Of a DNA stretch of 64,000 nt, positions 44,183 to 53,485 are shown piece after piece. The stretch's first letter is position 1, and each line of letters starts with the position of its first letter. The notes below the pieces were generated by a model. That model made no database searches, was not told the DNA's origin, and was given only the letters and a program-made list of their open reading frames with translations. Position numbers and translations under genes: made by a program. The DNA comes from Lysinibacillus xylanilyticus (lineage in GTDB: Bacteria; Bacillota; Bacilli; Bacillales_A; Planococcaceae). The stretch spans positions 1 to 64,000 of the forward strand of contig NZ_MDDN01000002.1 of the NCBI RefSeq assembly GCF_001708185.1, in the 5' to 3' direction.

Positions 44183-44662
44183 TCATATCGCGATAAAGAA
44201 CACAACAATCATAACGATTTGAATGACAGCCTTCGCTATTGTTGATGTTAAAAAGCCGACTAGAGAACCAATACCGCTTTTCACGGCCTCTTTCAATGTA
44301 CGGCGCTCTACGATTAACTCTGCAATCACCGCTCCTAAAAATGGGCCAACTAATATCCCTGCGACTGGAATAACGAATGGTCCAATTAACAAACCAATAG
44401 TACTGCCCCACATACCAGCATTAGAGCCACCGAATTTTTTTATACCAAAGGCATTTGCCACAGTATCAGCACCAAATAATAAAACTACAAACAAAATTTC
44501 AATCGCCCAGAACCACCAGCTTAACTCTGCAAATGAGAAAAATAACCCATATACGATAAAACCACCGATTATAAATAACATACCTGGAATTATCGGGTAT
44601 ACTAATCCAACAAATGAAACGATAAAGCAGGCAATCACTAAAATCCAGCCAACAACTTCCAT
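44183..44662 (-). CDS. DUF456 membrane protein (YqgC family)
   Basis: A 159-aa protein with about four hydrophobic segments rich in glycine, including VGLVYPIIPGMLFIIGG and GPFVIPVAGILVGPFLGA. These Pro/Gly-rich repeats define DUF456. B. subtilis yqgC lies next to sodA too. AAGGAGAG precedes the start. The function is unknown; a small-molecule or membrane-stress role is speculation. Confidence 0.85.
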   Translation of the reverse strand: MEVVGWILVIACFIVSFVGLVYPIIPGMLFIIGGFIVYGLFFSFAELSWWFWAIEILFVVLLFGADTVANAFGIKKFGGSNAGMWGSTIGLLIGPFVIPVAGILVGPFLGAVIAELIVERRTLKEAVKSGIGSLVGFLTSTIAKAVIQIVMIVVFFIAI

Positions 44663-44729
44663 AAAAATTCTCTCCTTTTGTCGTGCATTGCCTTTAATAC
44701 GAAATCACAAAGTAAAAAGTTTCATTCGC

Positions 44730-46376
44730 TTAATGTCGAATTCCTAATATGGAGTCCGCTATATTAACTGCATGATCTCCTATACGCTCTAAATTGCTAA
44801 CGATATCCGTATAGACGATTCCTGCCGCTCCATTACATTCATTTGTATTTAAGCGTGCAATATGCTTTTGTCTTAGTTTATCTTCCATGTCATCTATCAA
44901 ACTTTCGAGCTCTGTTACTTCCTGTGCCAAGCTTAAACTTCCCGTATCTAGAGCCTCTATGCTCTTACGAACAGCTTCAATGGCTAAACTAAACATACCT
45001 ATTAAATCTTGTCGTGCTGACTTACTTAAATTTACCTCATGATGATCTTTATATTGTAAAAGCTCTAAAATATTTTCAAAATGATCACCTATACGTTCAA
45101 TGTCTCGAACATTTGTTAAGAGTGTATGATGTCTTACTGAGTCTGCACGAGAAAGTGGCTGCTTAGACACCATTACTAAATAATTCGTGATTTCCTCGTC
45201 TAAATGATTGAGCGCCACTTCTAACTGTAAAACTGTAGGTATGAGTGTAGCTTCACCTGTTTTCATATATAAAAATGTTTCTTCTAGACCACGGAGTGCA
45301 TGCTCACCCATTCGTAACACTTCCTCTTTTGCTTGACCAAGTGCAATCGCTGGAGAGGAATCAATAAATGATGGATCTAAATGCTTCGTTGTTACATCAA
45401 TATTTCCGTCATGTCCAGGAACTATCTTCGTGACAAGCGCAGTCAATCCTGCAATAAATGGTAGCTGAATCATCATATTAATAACATTAAACGAGCCATG
45501 CGCTATCGCTATTTGCATTTTCGCTTCTAAATGGAATAGCTCACTAACCCACTGAACATAGTGCATAAATGGTGTAAAGAACACCATGAAAATAATAGTA
45601 CCTATCACATTAAATAGTACATGTGCCATCGCTGCACGCTTAGCATATATAGAAGCACCGAGCGAAGCTAAAACTGCTGTAATCGTTGTGCCTATATTTT
45701 CTCCAAACAAAATGGGTAATGCACTATCTAGACCAATTAAATGCTCAGCATATAAGCCCTGTAGCACACCGACAGTCGCTGTTGAGCTTTGTACAAGCAA
45801 TGTGAATATTGTCCCAAGAAAAATTCCTAGAATGGGCTGATTACTTAGATGCAGCGTTAATGATTCAAAGTCAGCTAATTGATGAAGCGACTGCATGCTT
45901 GCACTCATAAGCTCTAATCCTAAAAATAATCCACCAAAGCCAAATACTATTTGCCCAATATGCTGGTATGTGGCTTTCTTAAAGAAAAATAACAACCCAG
46001 CACCAAGCGCTAGTAACGGATAAAAATAAATGCCAATATCAATACCAATAATAAATGCGGTTATTGTCGTGCCAATATTCGCACCCATGATGACGCCGAT
46101 TGCTTGACGCAATGTTAAAAAGCCTGCACTCACTAACCCAACCGTAATCACTGTCGTTGCAGAGCTCGACTGTATACAAATCGTCACAAAAATGCCCACT
46201 AATACACCCATTAAAGGATTTGTTGTAAAACGATTTAACCACTCACGCAGCCGATCATCTGCTGATTTTTGGAGCCCATCCCCCATAAACTTAATGGAAA
46301 ATAAAAAGACTCCTAAACCGCCTAAAAATTGAAACAGTATGCTTTGCCAATCTATTGTCAATTGTATTCGCTCCAA
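44730..46376 (-). CDS. Na/Pi cotransporter family protein with PhoU-like tail
   Basis: A 548-aa protein. Residues 1-310 contain two inverted Na/Pi repeats with the QSSSATTVITVG and QSSTATVGVLQG signatures and GANIGTT / GENIGTT motifs. Residues 350-540 form PhoU-like helices (RHHTLLTNVRDIERIGDHFEN, SNLERIGDHAVNIADS). It probably imports phosphate with sodium, or exports it, under regulation by its own tail. It complements the high-affinity Pst system encoded 6 kb away. Confidence 0.88.
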   Translation of the reverse strand: MERIQLTIDWQSILFQFLGGLGVFLFSIKFMGDGLQKSADDRLREWLNRFTTNPLMGVLVGIFVTICIQSSSATTVITVGLVSAGFLTLRQAIGVIMGANIGTTITAFIIGIDIGIYFYPLLALGAGLLFFFKKATYQHIGQIVFGFGGLFLGLELMSASMQSLHQLADFESLTLHLSNQPILGIFLGTIFTLLVQSSTATVGVLQGLYAEHLIGLDSALPILFGENIGTTITAVLASLGASIYAKRAAMAHVLFNVIGTIIFMVFFTPFMHYVQWVSELFHLEAKMQIAIAHGSFNVINMMIQLPFIAGLTALVTKIVPGHDGNIDVTTKHLDPSFIDSSPAIALGQAKEEVLRMGEHALRGLEETFLYMKTGEATLIPTVLQLEVALNHLDEEITNYLVMVSKQPLSRADSVRHHTLLTNVRDIERIGDHFENILELLQYKDHHEVNLSKSARQDLIGMFSLAIEAVRKSIEALDTGSLSLAQEVTELESLIDDMEDKLRQKHIARLNTNECNGAAGIVYTDIVSNLERIGDHAVNIADSILGIRH

Positions 46377-46555
46377 TTCCTACGTCTATACTACTCTATC
46401 CCTAATCTTTAAATGATAGTGTACAAAAAGTAAAGAAAACCTTTAACTTTTTTACACAATGTTAACATTTCAATAGCGTATTCTCAGTTATTATTACTTA
46501 TTTCATATCTTGTCAAAGTTGAACATGATAGAATAGCGATTGGAGGAGATATGTT

Positions 46556-47074
46556 ATGAAACACTCACAACTATTGATCGATAGCTTAATTCATCCAAAA
46601 AAACTTGCTGCCTATCGATTATTACCTATCGGAAAAGTCATTCAATATACCTTTCTTCTAATTACTATTGTTACAGTTTTCTCTTTTGGTCGTTTTACGG
46701 CTGGTATTTCTGTTGATACATTTGATATGAATAGTGTAAATGGTATAACTGAATACATAGAAGACATTAAATGGTTATTGTATCCCGTCACATTCATCAT
46801 GCTATTTGTTTTTACAACGATGCTTATTTTTACACAAATTGCTCTCTATGCTTTGGCGGGTCTATTTATTTTAAAAGTCATGAAGCGTCGCGGTGAATAC
46901 CGTCATATTTGGCGTACTACAACATTTGCCATGACATGGGCTGTTCTTTTAAGTATGTTATCAGATTATTTATCAATTAACAGTACAATTATCTCTGTTT
47001 TTTCTTTACTTTTAACGGTAACTCTATTAATTGTAGCCCTCATAAAATATCCAAAACAACCAATTGCAAAATAA
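46556..47074 (+). CDS. DUF1189 membrane protein (YqgB family)
   Basis: A 172-aa protein beginning MKHSQLLIDSLIHPKKLAAY, the DUF1189 signature, with four predicted membrane helices. It is the counterpart of B. subtilis YqgB in the same neighbourhood. TGGAGGAG lies 8 bases before the ATG. The function is unknown, though relatives are related in topology to maltodextrin-utilisation protein YvdJ. Confidence 0.8.
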   Translation: MKHSQLLIDSLIHPKKLAAYRLLPIGKVIQYTFLLITIVTVFSFGRFTAGISVDTFDMNSVNGITEYIEDIKWLLYPVTFIMLFVFTTMLIFTQIALYALAGLFILKVMKRRGEYRHIWRTTTFAMTWAVLLSMLSDYLSINSTIISVFSLLLTVTLLIVALIKYPKQPIAK

Positions 47075-47126
47075 TGTGCATGATTCCCCTCTCTTCTAAA
47101 TATAGTGTAGAAAAGGAGGGGATTTT

Positions 47127-47471
47127 TTGCGTGCATTAGTGTTAACAGCCATCATCATTATTTTTGCTTTTGTCATAAAAGTAGATTTAACAGAGGGATC
47201 ATTACAGCTCGCTGCCTTTTATCCGAAAGATACAGAAAACGCTATTTGTGAAAAGCAGCGAGAACCAAACTATATCACCGTACAAACTATCCCAGGCGAT
47301 ACTATTCACAGCTTATTTGCACTACATCCTGCAAAAGTACCCATGACCTTTCCTGAACGCTTACAATTATTTTATGAATTGAATCCACACTTACAATTAC
47401 AGGCACTCGTCCCTGGTGAAAATATTAAGCTTCCTCTGTCATTTGAATTTGAAAACAAATGTGGAAAATGA
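47127..47471 (+). CDS. Small secreted protein with LysM-like fold
   Basis: A 114-aa protein starting at TTG after AAAGGAGGGG. The N-terminus is hydrophobic (signal or anchor, residues 1-18). The C-terminal part (YITVQTIPGDTIHSLFALHPAKV to LVPGENIKLP) follows the LysM pattern of a V-Q-x-GDT start and a PGExIKLP end. It may bind peptidoglycan on the cell surface. The LysM call is by pattern and rather weak because the middle is longer than usual. Confidence 0.6.
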   Translation: MRALVLTAIIIIFAFVIKVDLTEGSLQLAAFYPKDTENAICEKQREPNYITVQTIPGDTIHSLFALHPAKVPMTFPERLQLFYELNPHLQLQALVPGENIKLPLSFEFENKCGK

Positions 47472-47566
47472 AAAGTTAGCGTTTCTTCCTTGTCCTTATT
47501 TTCTTACACTGCTAAAATAAATGTCAGTGACGGTCGAAAGTATGGCCCGAAAAGGAGAGAAAGTTA

Positions 47567-48682
47567 ATGAGTGAAATTTGTCACCGTACAAATACACGTC
47601 CTGTGCGTGTCGGTAATTTAACAATTGGTGGTAGTAATGAATTATTCATTCAAAGTATGTGTACAACAAAAACACATGATGTCGAAGCAACAGTAGCAGA
47701 AATTCTTCGTCTTGAAGAAGCAGGTTGTCAAATTGTTCGTGTCGCAGTACCAGATGAGCGTGCAGCGGATGCGATTGCAGAAATCAAAAAACGTATCAAT
47801 ATTCCATTAGTAGCTGATATTCACTTTGACTATAAATTAGCTTTAAAAGCAATTGAAAATGGTATCGATAAGGTTCGTATTAACCCAGGTAATATTGGGC
47901 GTAAGGAAAAAGTAGAAGCTGTTGTGAATGCAGCTAAGGCTAAAGGTATTCCAATCCGCATCGGGGTAAACGCTGGTTCATTAGAACGTCATATTCTAGA
48001 AAAATATGGTTATCCTACTGCGGACGGTATGGTAGAATCTGCCCTTCACCATATTAAAATTTTAGAAGACTTGGACTTCCACGATATTATCGTATCCATG
48101 AAGGCATCAGACGTAAATCTTGCGGTAGAAGCCTATGAGAAAGCAGCTAAAGCCTTTAATTATCCTTTACATTTAGGGATTACTGAATCAGGTACACTAT
48201 TTGCTGGTACTGTAAAATCAGCAGCTGGCCTTGGAGCAATCCTTTCAAAAGGTATTGGTAATACTTTACGTATTTCTCTATCTGCTGACCCTGTTGAAGA
48301 AGTAAAAGTAGCACGTGAGCTATTAAAATCATTCGGTCTTGCTTCTAATATGGCAACGCTTATTTCATGTCCAACATGTGGTCGCATCGAAATTGATTTA
48401 ATTACCATTGCTAATGAAGTAGAAGAATATATTTCTACACTTAATGTACCATTAAAAGTAGCTGTTCTTGGCTGTGCGGTAAATGGACCTGGTGAAGCAC
48501 GTGAAGCAGACATCGGTATTGCAGGTGCACGTGGTGAAGGTTTACTATTTATGAAAGGCAAAACAGTTCGTAAAGTGCCTGAAGAAACAATGGTTGAAGA
48601 GCTGAAAAAGGAAATCGATAAATTAGCAGCTGAAATGGCAGAAAAACGCGCTGCTGAAGAAGCAGAAAAAGCGAACGCCTAA
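47567..48682 (+). CDS. ispG: 4-hydroxy-3-methylbut-2-enyl-diphosphate synthase (flavodoxin)
   Basis: A 371-aa GcpE enzyme of the MEP isoprenoid pathway. The TIM barrel carries [12 protein letters not shown] and [10 protein letters not shown]. The C-terminal 4Fe-4S domain has ligands in ISCPTCGR and [11 protein letters not shown], with glutamate in the latter loop. It reduces the cyclic diphosphate to HMBPP. The tail ([17 protein letters not shown] and beyond) is an alanine/glutamate-rich helical extension. It probably forms an operon with the following HAD gene, 12 bases downstream. Confidence 0.95.
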   Translation: MSEICHRTNTRPVRVGNLTIGGSNELFIQSMCTTKTHDVEATVAEILRLEEAGCQIVRVAVPDERAADAIAEIKKRINIPLVADIHFDYKLALKAIENGIDKVRINPGNIGRKEKVEAVVNAAKAKGIPIRIGVNAGSLERHILEKYGYPTADGMVESALHHIKILEDLDFHDIIVSMKASDVNLAVEAYEKAAKAFNYPLHLGITESGTLFAGTVKSAAGLGAILSKGIGNTLRISLSADPVEEVKVARELLKSFGLASNMATLISCPTCGRIEIDLITIANEVEEYISTLNVPLKVAVLGCAVNGPGEAREADIGIAGARGEGLLFMKGKTVRKVPEETMVEELKKEIDKLAAEMAEKRAAEEAEKANA

Positions 48683-48694
48683 GGAGGTGCTAGC

Positions 48695-49267
48695 ATGAAT
48701 AAGCCCCGCTTTGGAATTGATATTGATGGGACAGTGACATGTCCGAGTACACTCATTCCACATATCAATAAACAATATAATGTAAATATTACGCTTGACG
48801 ATGTGTGCGAATATGATTTTTTATCAGCATTTCCTCACCCCGTTGATCGTGTTGCATTTAATACATGGTTTAAAGAAAATGAACCCTATATGTATGAGGT
48901 ATCTGAAGCGGCTAAAGATGCGAAAGATATTTTACATGCATGGAAAGATAACTACGAGCTTTATTACATCTCTGCTCGTGGTGAGAATGTATCTGATGTT
49001 ACAGTAAATTGGTTTAAAGCTCAGTCAATTCCGTACGATCATATCGAGCTCATCGGTAGCCATGATAAGGTTTCCGTAGCTAAAAAACATGGTGTTGAGG
49101 CATTTTTTGAGGATAAGCATGATAATGCGGTCATACTTGCAGAGGAATTAAAAATACCCGTCGTATTATTTGACACTCCATATAACCGTCTTGCTGTTCC
49201 TGACAATGTCGTACGAGTTTATAACTGGCAAGAAGCCAATCAATTTATTACCAATTATTTCAAATAA
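48695..49267 (+). CDS. HAD-family 5'-nucleotidase-like protein (YqfW type)
   Basis: A 190-aa HAD phosphatase with motif I FGIDIDGTVT (D8, D10), motif II threonine/serine in YYISARGE, Lys in SHDKVSVAK and motif IV FEDKHDNAV. The cap is small. The family is annotated as a nucleotidase; the B. subtilis homologue YqfW lies near ispG. GGAGGT precedes the ATG at the usual distance. Confidence 0.85.
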   Translation: MNKPRFGIDIDGTVTCPSTLIPHINKQYNVNITLDDVCEYDFLSAFPHPVDRVAFNTWFKENEPYMYEVSEAAKDAKDILHAWKDNYELYYISARGENVSDVTVNWFKAQSIPYDHIELIGSHDKVSVAKKHGVEAFFEDKHDNAVILAEELKIPVVLFDTPYNRLAVPDNVVRVYNWQEANQFITNYFK

Positions 49268-49272
49268 TGCAG

Positions 49273-49307
49273 TAAAGAGTCGTGTTCAAGTGCTGAACAC
49301 GACTCTT
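49273..49307 (+). terminator. Terminator after the ispG/HAD operon
   Basis: AAGAGTCGTGTTCA and TGAACACGACTCTT form a perfect 14-bp stem with a 5-base loop. Confidence 0.85.
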
Positions 49308-49322
49308 CTTATTCCTGTCTCT

Positions 49323-49451
49323 TTATACTTCAAGTATTCCTCGTAACCAACGCTCAACAAAATTTTCAAAGGTAATACCATAGTTTTCATAAACACTATG
49401 GTATACAAAATAAGTCCCTAATCGCTCAAGTAATTCATCATTAATCTTCAT
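49323..49451 (-). CDS. Small protein of 42 aa
   Basis: A short frame reads MKINDELLERLGTYFVYHSV and ends RWLRGILEV. AAAGGAGCGG lies about 8 bases before the ATG, a strong signal. It is convergent with the preceding operon and shares its terminator. The codons include an inverted repeat CCATAGTGT/ACACTATGG-like. I know no family. The ribosome binding site is the main support. Confidence 0.55.
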   Translation of the reverse strand: MKINDELLERLGTYFVYHSVYENYGITFENFVERWLRGILEV

Positions 49452-49637
49452 CACAAACCGCTCCTTTTTTATAATTTTACTGAATTTTCAGATACCTAAA
49501 CTTCCGATTTTCTTGACATTCGAGTGGAGTTCGTATCGTTGCAAAACCGTCACAATCTGCCTCCTTCATGCCCTTTCTTCGTATTTTTCTTTTCGTTAAT
49601 ATAGTAGTAACAACTTGCAAAACTGGAGGGACTACTT

Positions 49638-50132
49638 GTGAAATGGATGACAAAGGTAGCTAGTATAACATGTCTCTGTGCGTTGCTAGCTGGTTGTGGA
49701 GATCGGCTTTCTGAAATTAAAGATGCAGCATCTGGCATAAATTCAGCAGCAAACTCCGCAGCTAGTGCAGTTAGTCGCGATGTACATGCTATACGAGCAA
49801 TTGACATTAACTATAAAGATACATCCTTTACAGTTAATGACCTATTTAAAACTATTTTACGTGACGTACGCTGGGATTATGACGCTAAAAAAAATGAGCT
49901 TCATGTGAAGGGGACATGGCAGGCACCACTATTTTCAGAGCAAACGTGGGATGATACTATGAAAAAACAACTCTCGGAAACTGGTGTAGTAAGGGTTACA
50001 TGCACTTTAACAGACAATATGATTGAAAGTACTTCTACAAATGTAACACTTGTTTTTAATGATGAAACAATTCTAGAAATGACTGGTGAAAATGCGCTTC
50101 ACCACTTATATGATACATATTTACAAAAATAA
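49638..50132 (+). CDS. Putative lipoprotein of unknown function
   Basis: A 164-aa protein starting at GTG after GGAGGG. The signal peptide ends in LLAGC (C20 lipobox), so it should be a membrane-anchored lipoprotein. A serine/alanine-rich stretch (ASGINSAANSAASAVS) links to a compact domain of about 100 residues with alternating strands (VRWDYDAKKNELHVKGTW). No family is recognised. Confidence 0.75.
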   Translation: MKWMTKVASITCLCALLAGCGDRLSEIKDAASGINSAANSAASAVSRDVHAIRAIDINYKDTSFTVNDLFKTILRDVRWDYDAKKNELHVKGTWQAPLFSEQTWDDTMKKQLSETGVVRVTCTLTDNMIESTSTNVTLVFNDETILEMTGENALHHLYDTYLQK

Positions 50133-50194
50133 ACTCTGTGGCTTTTAAACAAGGCTGTTTCCCCAAAAATTGTTACTATAAAAAAAGGCTCATC

Positions 50195-50540
50195 ACCATA
50201 ACGTATGGTTGATTTCCGTTCCGACTGAGCGCTTTGTAGCTGCCGCTTTGCTCTCGCTACAGAAAACATTTGTAGCTGCCGCTTCGCTTTCGCACAGATA
50301 AAAAATTGCCGCTGACGCTTCGCTTTCGCGCAGAGCAGAGGTTCCTGGGGGGCGTCCGATGAGCCGCTTGGGGCAACAGATGTTTTTTGCGCGAAAGCGT
50401 AGTGCTAACGTAGCGGCAGCAGCACGATGTTGGTCACGAAGGCGTTATCACAGGACGTGATGCTTTTAGCCTTCGTTCCTCAGCCTGCTCGCTCCAGAGC
50501 CCCATCTGTGACGCTAATCTCTAAGGAGTCGCCCAGTATC
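50195..50540 (+). repeat. Mosaic repeat, copy E (variant)
   Basis: It contains divergent fragments of the 46-bp unit in both orientations (GCTTTCGCACAG near 50290, GCGCGAAAGCGTAGTGC near 50390). Then follows CACGATGTTGGTCA, a two-tier hairpin at 50436-50476 with outer ACGAAGGC/GCCTTCGT and inner ATCAC/GTGAT, and TTCCTC. The module is closed by GGGCG...CGCCC (50356, 50533) and GGGGC...GCCCC (50377, 50502) arms. Confidence 0.75.
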
Positions 50541-50610
50541 CACTTCAATCAACTAATATACAGGGCATATAATTTAAAAAATGTCATCCACACCTTTTGG
50601 TGATAAACCA

Positions 50611-50661
50611 AAAAAGGCAGATTTAATCTACAAAACGTGTAGAATATATCTGCCTTTTTTG
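50611..50661. terminator. Terminator after the YdcF-like gene
   Basis: AAAAAAGGCAGAT and ATCTGCCTTTTTT pair around a second stem CTACA/TGTAG. It is bidirectional in form. Confidence 0.85.
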
Positions 50662-50722
50662 ATATTTCGTGAATCGAATTTTTAACTAAAGAACCCCATT
50701 TATCGCAGCCCCTTCTAGACTG

Positions 50723-51307
50723 TTATTCTGTAGAGAGGATATGTATTTTTTCTAAATAATACTTCACGATAGCTAAATATTCTCTGGTGTAGTACTTAAT
50801 ACGAAATTCAGGTGGTGTTGCAGCTGGTAAGCCGGTAACGTTAAGTCCTAAATCTTCAGCAATGGATTCGGCTCGATAGAGATGGAATCGGTTTGTCACA
50901 ACTACGACTGTGGAATCTTTGTCTATGTAATCCAATGAATACTGAAAGTTTTCAAGTGTGCGAGTAGAATTGGATTCGGTGATGATTCGTTGTTCATCAA
51001 TACCTAATTGTATTAATGATTCTTTAATTACAGAAGCTTCAGACACAATTTCGTCCTGCCCCTGGCCACCAGATGCGATTGCAATTGTATTTGGATTCTC
51101 TTTTAAGTATGTAGCTGCGGTCGTGATGCGCTCGAGCAGCAGACTAGACGGTTGATCCCCCGATAAACGTGTACCTAAAATAATGAGGTAATCTGCATCT
51201 TCTATCGCAGTATCTTTGCCTTGAGACACGATAAGTAAGTGTAAGCAAAGAAAAAAAACAAGTACTGCCGCGAGCAATATAGTGATAAGCTTGAATATCT
51301 TCTTCAT
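50723..51307 (-). CDS. YdcF/SanA-like DUF218 membrane protein
   Basis: A 194-aa protein with one N-terminal membrane helix and an extracellular DUF218 domain: ADYLIILGTRLSGDQPS, IAIASGGQGQDEIVSEA, ESNSTRTLENF and VVTNRFHLYRAESIA. All four conserved blocks of the family are present. The family is linked to envelope precursors (ElyC, SanA) and vancomycin sensitivity, but the reaction is unknown. The gene is monocistronic. Confidence 0.87.
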   Translation of the reverse strand: MKKIFKLITILLAAVLVFFLCLHLLIVSQGKDTAIEDADYLIILGTRLSGDQPSSLLLERITTAATYLKENPNTIAIASGGQGQDEIVSEASVIKESLIQLGIDEQRIITESNSTRTLENFQYSLDYIDKDSTVVVVTNRFHLYRAESIAEDLGLNVTGLPAATPPEFRIKYYTREYLAIVKYYLEKIHILSTE

Positions 51308-51564
51308 AATAATCTCCTTTTTACATTGTAACGATTGACATTATATAAATTTTCGGTAGCAAATTTCAATTTATATTGTTGATGTCCAAAATATAACTAT
51401 AACATCTTCACCTAAAACAATCTCGCTCGGTGGCAGTTCTTTAGTAAATAAATCCATCCCCTGAAGAAGTCTTACAATTTAGAAATATTGTGCCCTATTA
51501 TTTGAAATTCATAAAAGCATCACGTTATAATCAAAGTATCACGTGATGGTTCGGAGGTGTTTGC

Positions 51565-51969
51565 ATTGGGACAGAGAAATTAAAAATTGGCGAGCTTGCA
51601 GAAAAAACTGGCATTACAAAAAGAACAATTGATTATTATACAAACATAGGCCTATTAGCAGCTGAACGATCTGCATCAAATTATCGCTACTACGCCCCTG
51701 CAATGATTGAACGACTTCATTATATTGAGCAACGCAAACAAGAGGGTCTTTCACTCATAGACATACAACATGAACTTAACATCACGCCGTACGAAGAAAT
51801 CGATGTACAAATATTACGTATAAAAATGCAAGATTTAGAGCATGATGTAACTTCTTTACTTGAAAAAATGAACAAACAAGACAATAAAGATATTGAAAAG
51901 ATAAAAAAAAACGTTTCACCCGAAAGCATTGCACTTATGCAATCTTTACTATTACTTATTCATAATTAG
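51565..51969 (+). CDS. MerR-family regulator with apparent ATT start
   Basis: A 134-aa regulator. The winged helix (KLKIGELAEKTGITKRTIDYYTNIGLL) is complete only if translation starts at or near 51565. In that frame a stop lies at 51547, and no ATG, GTG or TTG occurs between it and 51703. GGAGGT is placed 6 bases before an ATT at 51565, so ATT is the best start. The ATG at 51703 would remove the whole DNA-binding helix. The C-terminal helix (KMQDLEHDVTSLLEKMNK) is a dimerisation coil with no metal cysteines. It overlaps the Shine-Dalgarno of the next gene and probably controls it. Confidence 0.75.
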   Translation: MGTEKLKIGELAEKTGITKRTIDYYTNIGLLAAERSASNYRYYAPAMIERLHYIEQRKQEGLSLIDIQHELNITPYEEIDVQILRIKMQDLEHDVTSLLEKMNKQDNKDIEKIKKNVSPESIALMQSLLLLIHN

Positions 51970-51980
51970 GAGGTGACGTT

Positions 51981-53330
51981 CTGTTCATACAGAACGACTA
52001 TTTGGAGACCATACTTAACTTATCGATTTTCACTATTTTATTAGCTTTAACTGGCTTTTTCGTGGCAACAGAATTTGCCATTGTAAAAGTGCGTTCCTCA
52101 AGACTTGACCAATTGATTGCAGAGGGCAATAAAAGAGCTATTTCTGCTAAGCATGTTGTCAATCATTTAGACGAGTATCTTTCTGCCTGTCAGCTTGGTA
52201 TAACTGTAACAGCACTTGGTATCGGGATGGTCGGTGAAAAAACTTTTGAATTTATGCTACACCCCCTTTTCGACATGATTGGCATTTCAGATAAATATAT
52301 GACGATTTTTACAATTGGTAGCGCTTTTGCCATTGCAACATTTTTACACGTTGTTGTCGGTGAGTTAGCACCCAAAACTGCTGCCATTCAAAAGGCTGAA
52401 AAGATTACACTTCTTTTTGCCAAACCTATTATGTTGTTCTATAAGGTGATGTATCCATTTATCTGGTTCTTGAACGGCTCAGCTCGAGTGTTAGTTGGCA
52501 TATTTGGTATGAAGCCTGCATCTGAGCATGAGTTATCCCATACAGAGGAAGAATTGCGCTTACTGCTATCTGAAAGTTTTAAAAGTGGTGAAATCAATAA
52601 AACAGAGCTAAAGTTTGTAAATAATGTCTTTGAATTCGATCAACTTATTGCTCGTGAAATTATGGTACCTCGAACAGAAATTGTTGGAATTGAAAAAAAT
52701 GATTCTTTTACAAAGATCATTCATTTTATCGCGGATGAGAAATATACTCGATATCCTGTTTATGATGGTGATCGTGATAATATTTTAGGCTTTATAAATG
52801 CCAAAGAATTGTTTACACACGGTTTGCTTGAGCAATTAACAGATGACTCTTTAATTCTTGAAAATTTCATTAATCCTGTAATCCGAGTAATTGAAACGAT
52901 TCCAATTCAAGAACTACTTGTGCGTATGCAAAAAGAGCGAATTCATATGGCCATATTAATGGATGAATACGGTGGAACATCAGGGCTTGTTACAGTGGAA
53001 GATATTTTAGAAGAAATTGTTGGTGAAATTCGCGATGAATTTGACGATGATGAAATTGCAGAAATCCGAAAAGTAAGTGACAATCACTATATTTTAAATG
53101 CAAAAATGCTCATTGAGGATGTTGAAAATCTATTAAATGTAACACTTGAAGCAGAAGAAGTTGAAACATTGGGCGGTTGGTTTTTAACATTGAATAATGG
53201 CATTAAAGCAACTCGAAATATCGAATTAGCTCCATATGTATTTAGTATCTTTGAGCAGCATGGCCATCAGATTCATTTTATCGAGGTTCGTCCCCTTCGT
53301 AAAATTATATCTGCTGTAACAGAAGCATAA
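51981..53330 (+). CDS. CNNM/CBS-domain ion transporter (hemolysin C family)
   Basis: A DUF21 membrane domain (residues 1-190, with FFVATEFAIVKVRSSRLDQL and LSACQLGITVTALGIGMVGE) is followed by two CBS domains (EIMVPRTEIVGIEK and HMAILMDEYGGTSGLVTVEDI) and a CorC_HlyC tail. B. subtilis MpfA (YhdP) is a magnesium exporter of this type. The in-frame TTG at 52002 lies 28 bases after AGGAGG, too far. CTG at 51981 lies 7 bases after it, so I use CTG (450 aa; the TTG gives 443). The perfect inverted repeat GTTCTG-TTCATA-CAGAAC covers this CTG. Confidence 0.85.
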   Translation: MFIQNDYLETILNLSIFTILLALTGFFVATEFAIVKVRSSRLDQLIAEGNKRAISAKHVVNHLDEYLSACQLGITVTALGIGMVGEKTFEFMLHPLFDMIGISDKYMTIFTIGSAFAIATFLHVVVGELAPKTAAIQKAEKITLLFAKPIMLFYKVMYPFIWFLNGSARVLVGIFGMKPASEHELSHTEEELRLLLSESFKSGEINKTELKFVNNVFEFDQLIAREIMVPRTEIVGIEKNDSFTKIIHFIADEKYTRYPVYDGDRDNILGFINAKELFTHGLLEQLTDDSLILENFINPVIRVIETIPIQELLVRMQKERIHMAILMDEYGGTSGLVTVEDILEEIVGEIRDEFDDDEIAEIRKVSDNHYILNAKMLIEDVENLLNVTLEAEEVETLGGWFLTLNNGIKATRNIELAPYVFSIFEQHGHQIHFIEVRPLRKIISAVTEA

Positions 53331-53485
53331 GACAACCGGTACATTTTTCATACATTTAACTTTACCAGCATCACCCAATAGGTCTATACTAGTTTTTCTA
53401 GATACTTTCGTCTTATTCCATTATTAGGTATATACGTATATAATAGAAACATGAATATGATTCTATTTTCAGGGGGCATCACATA

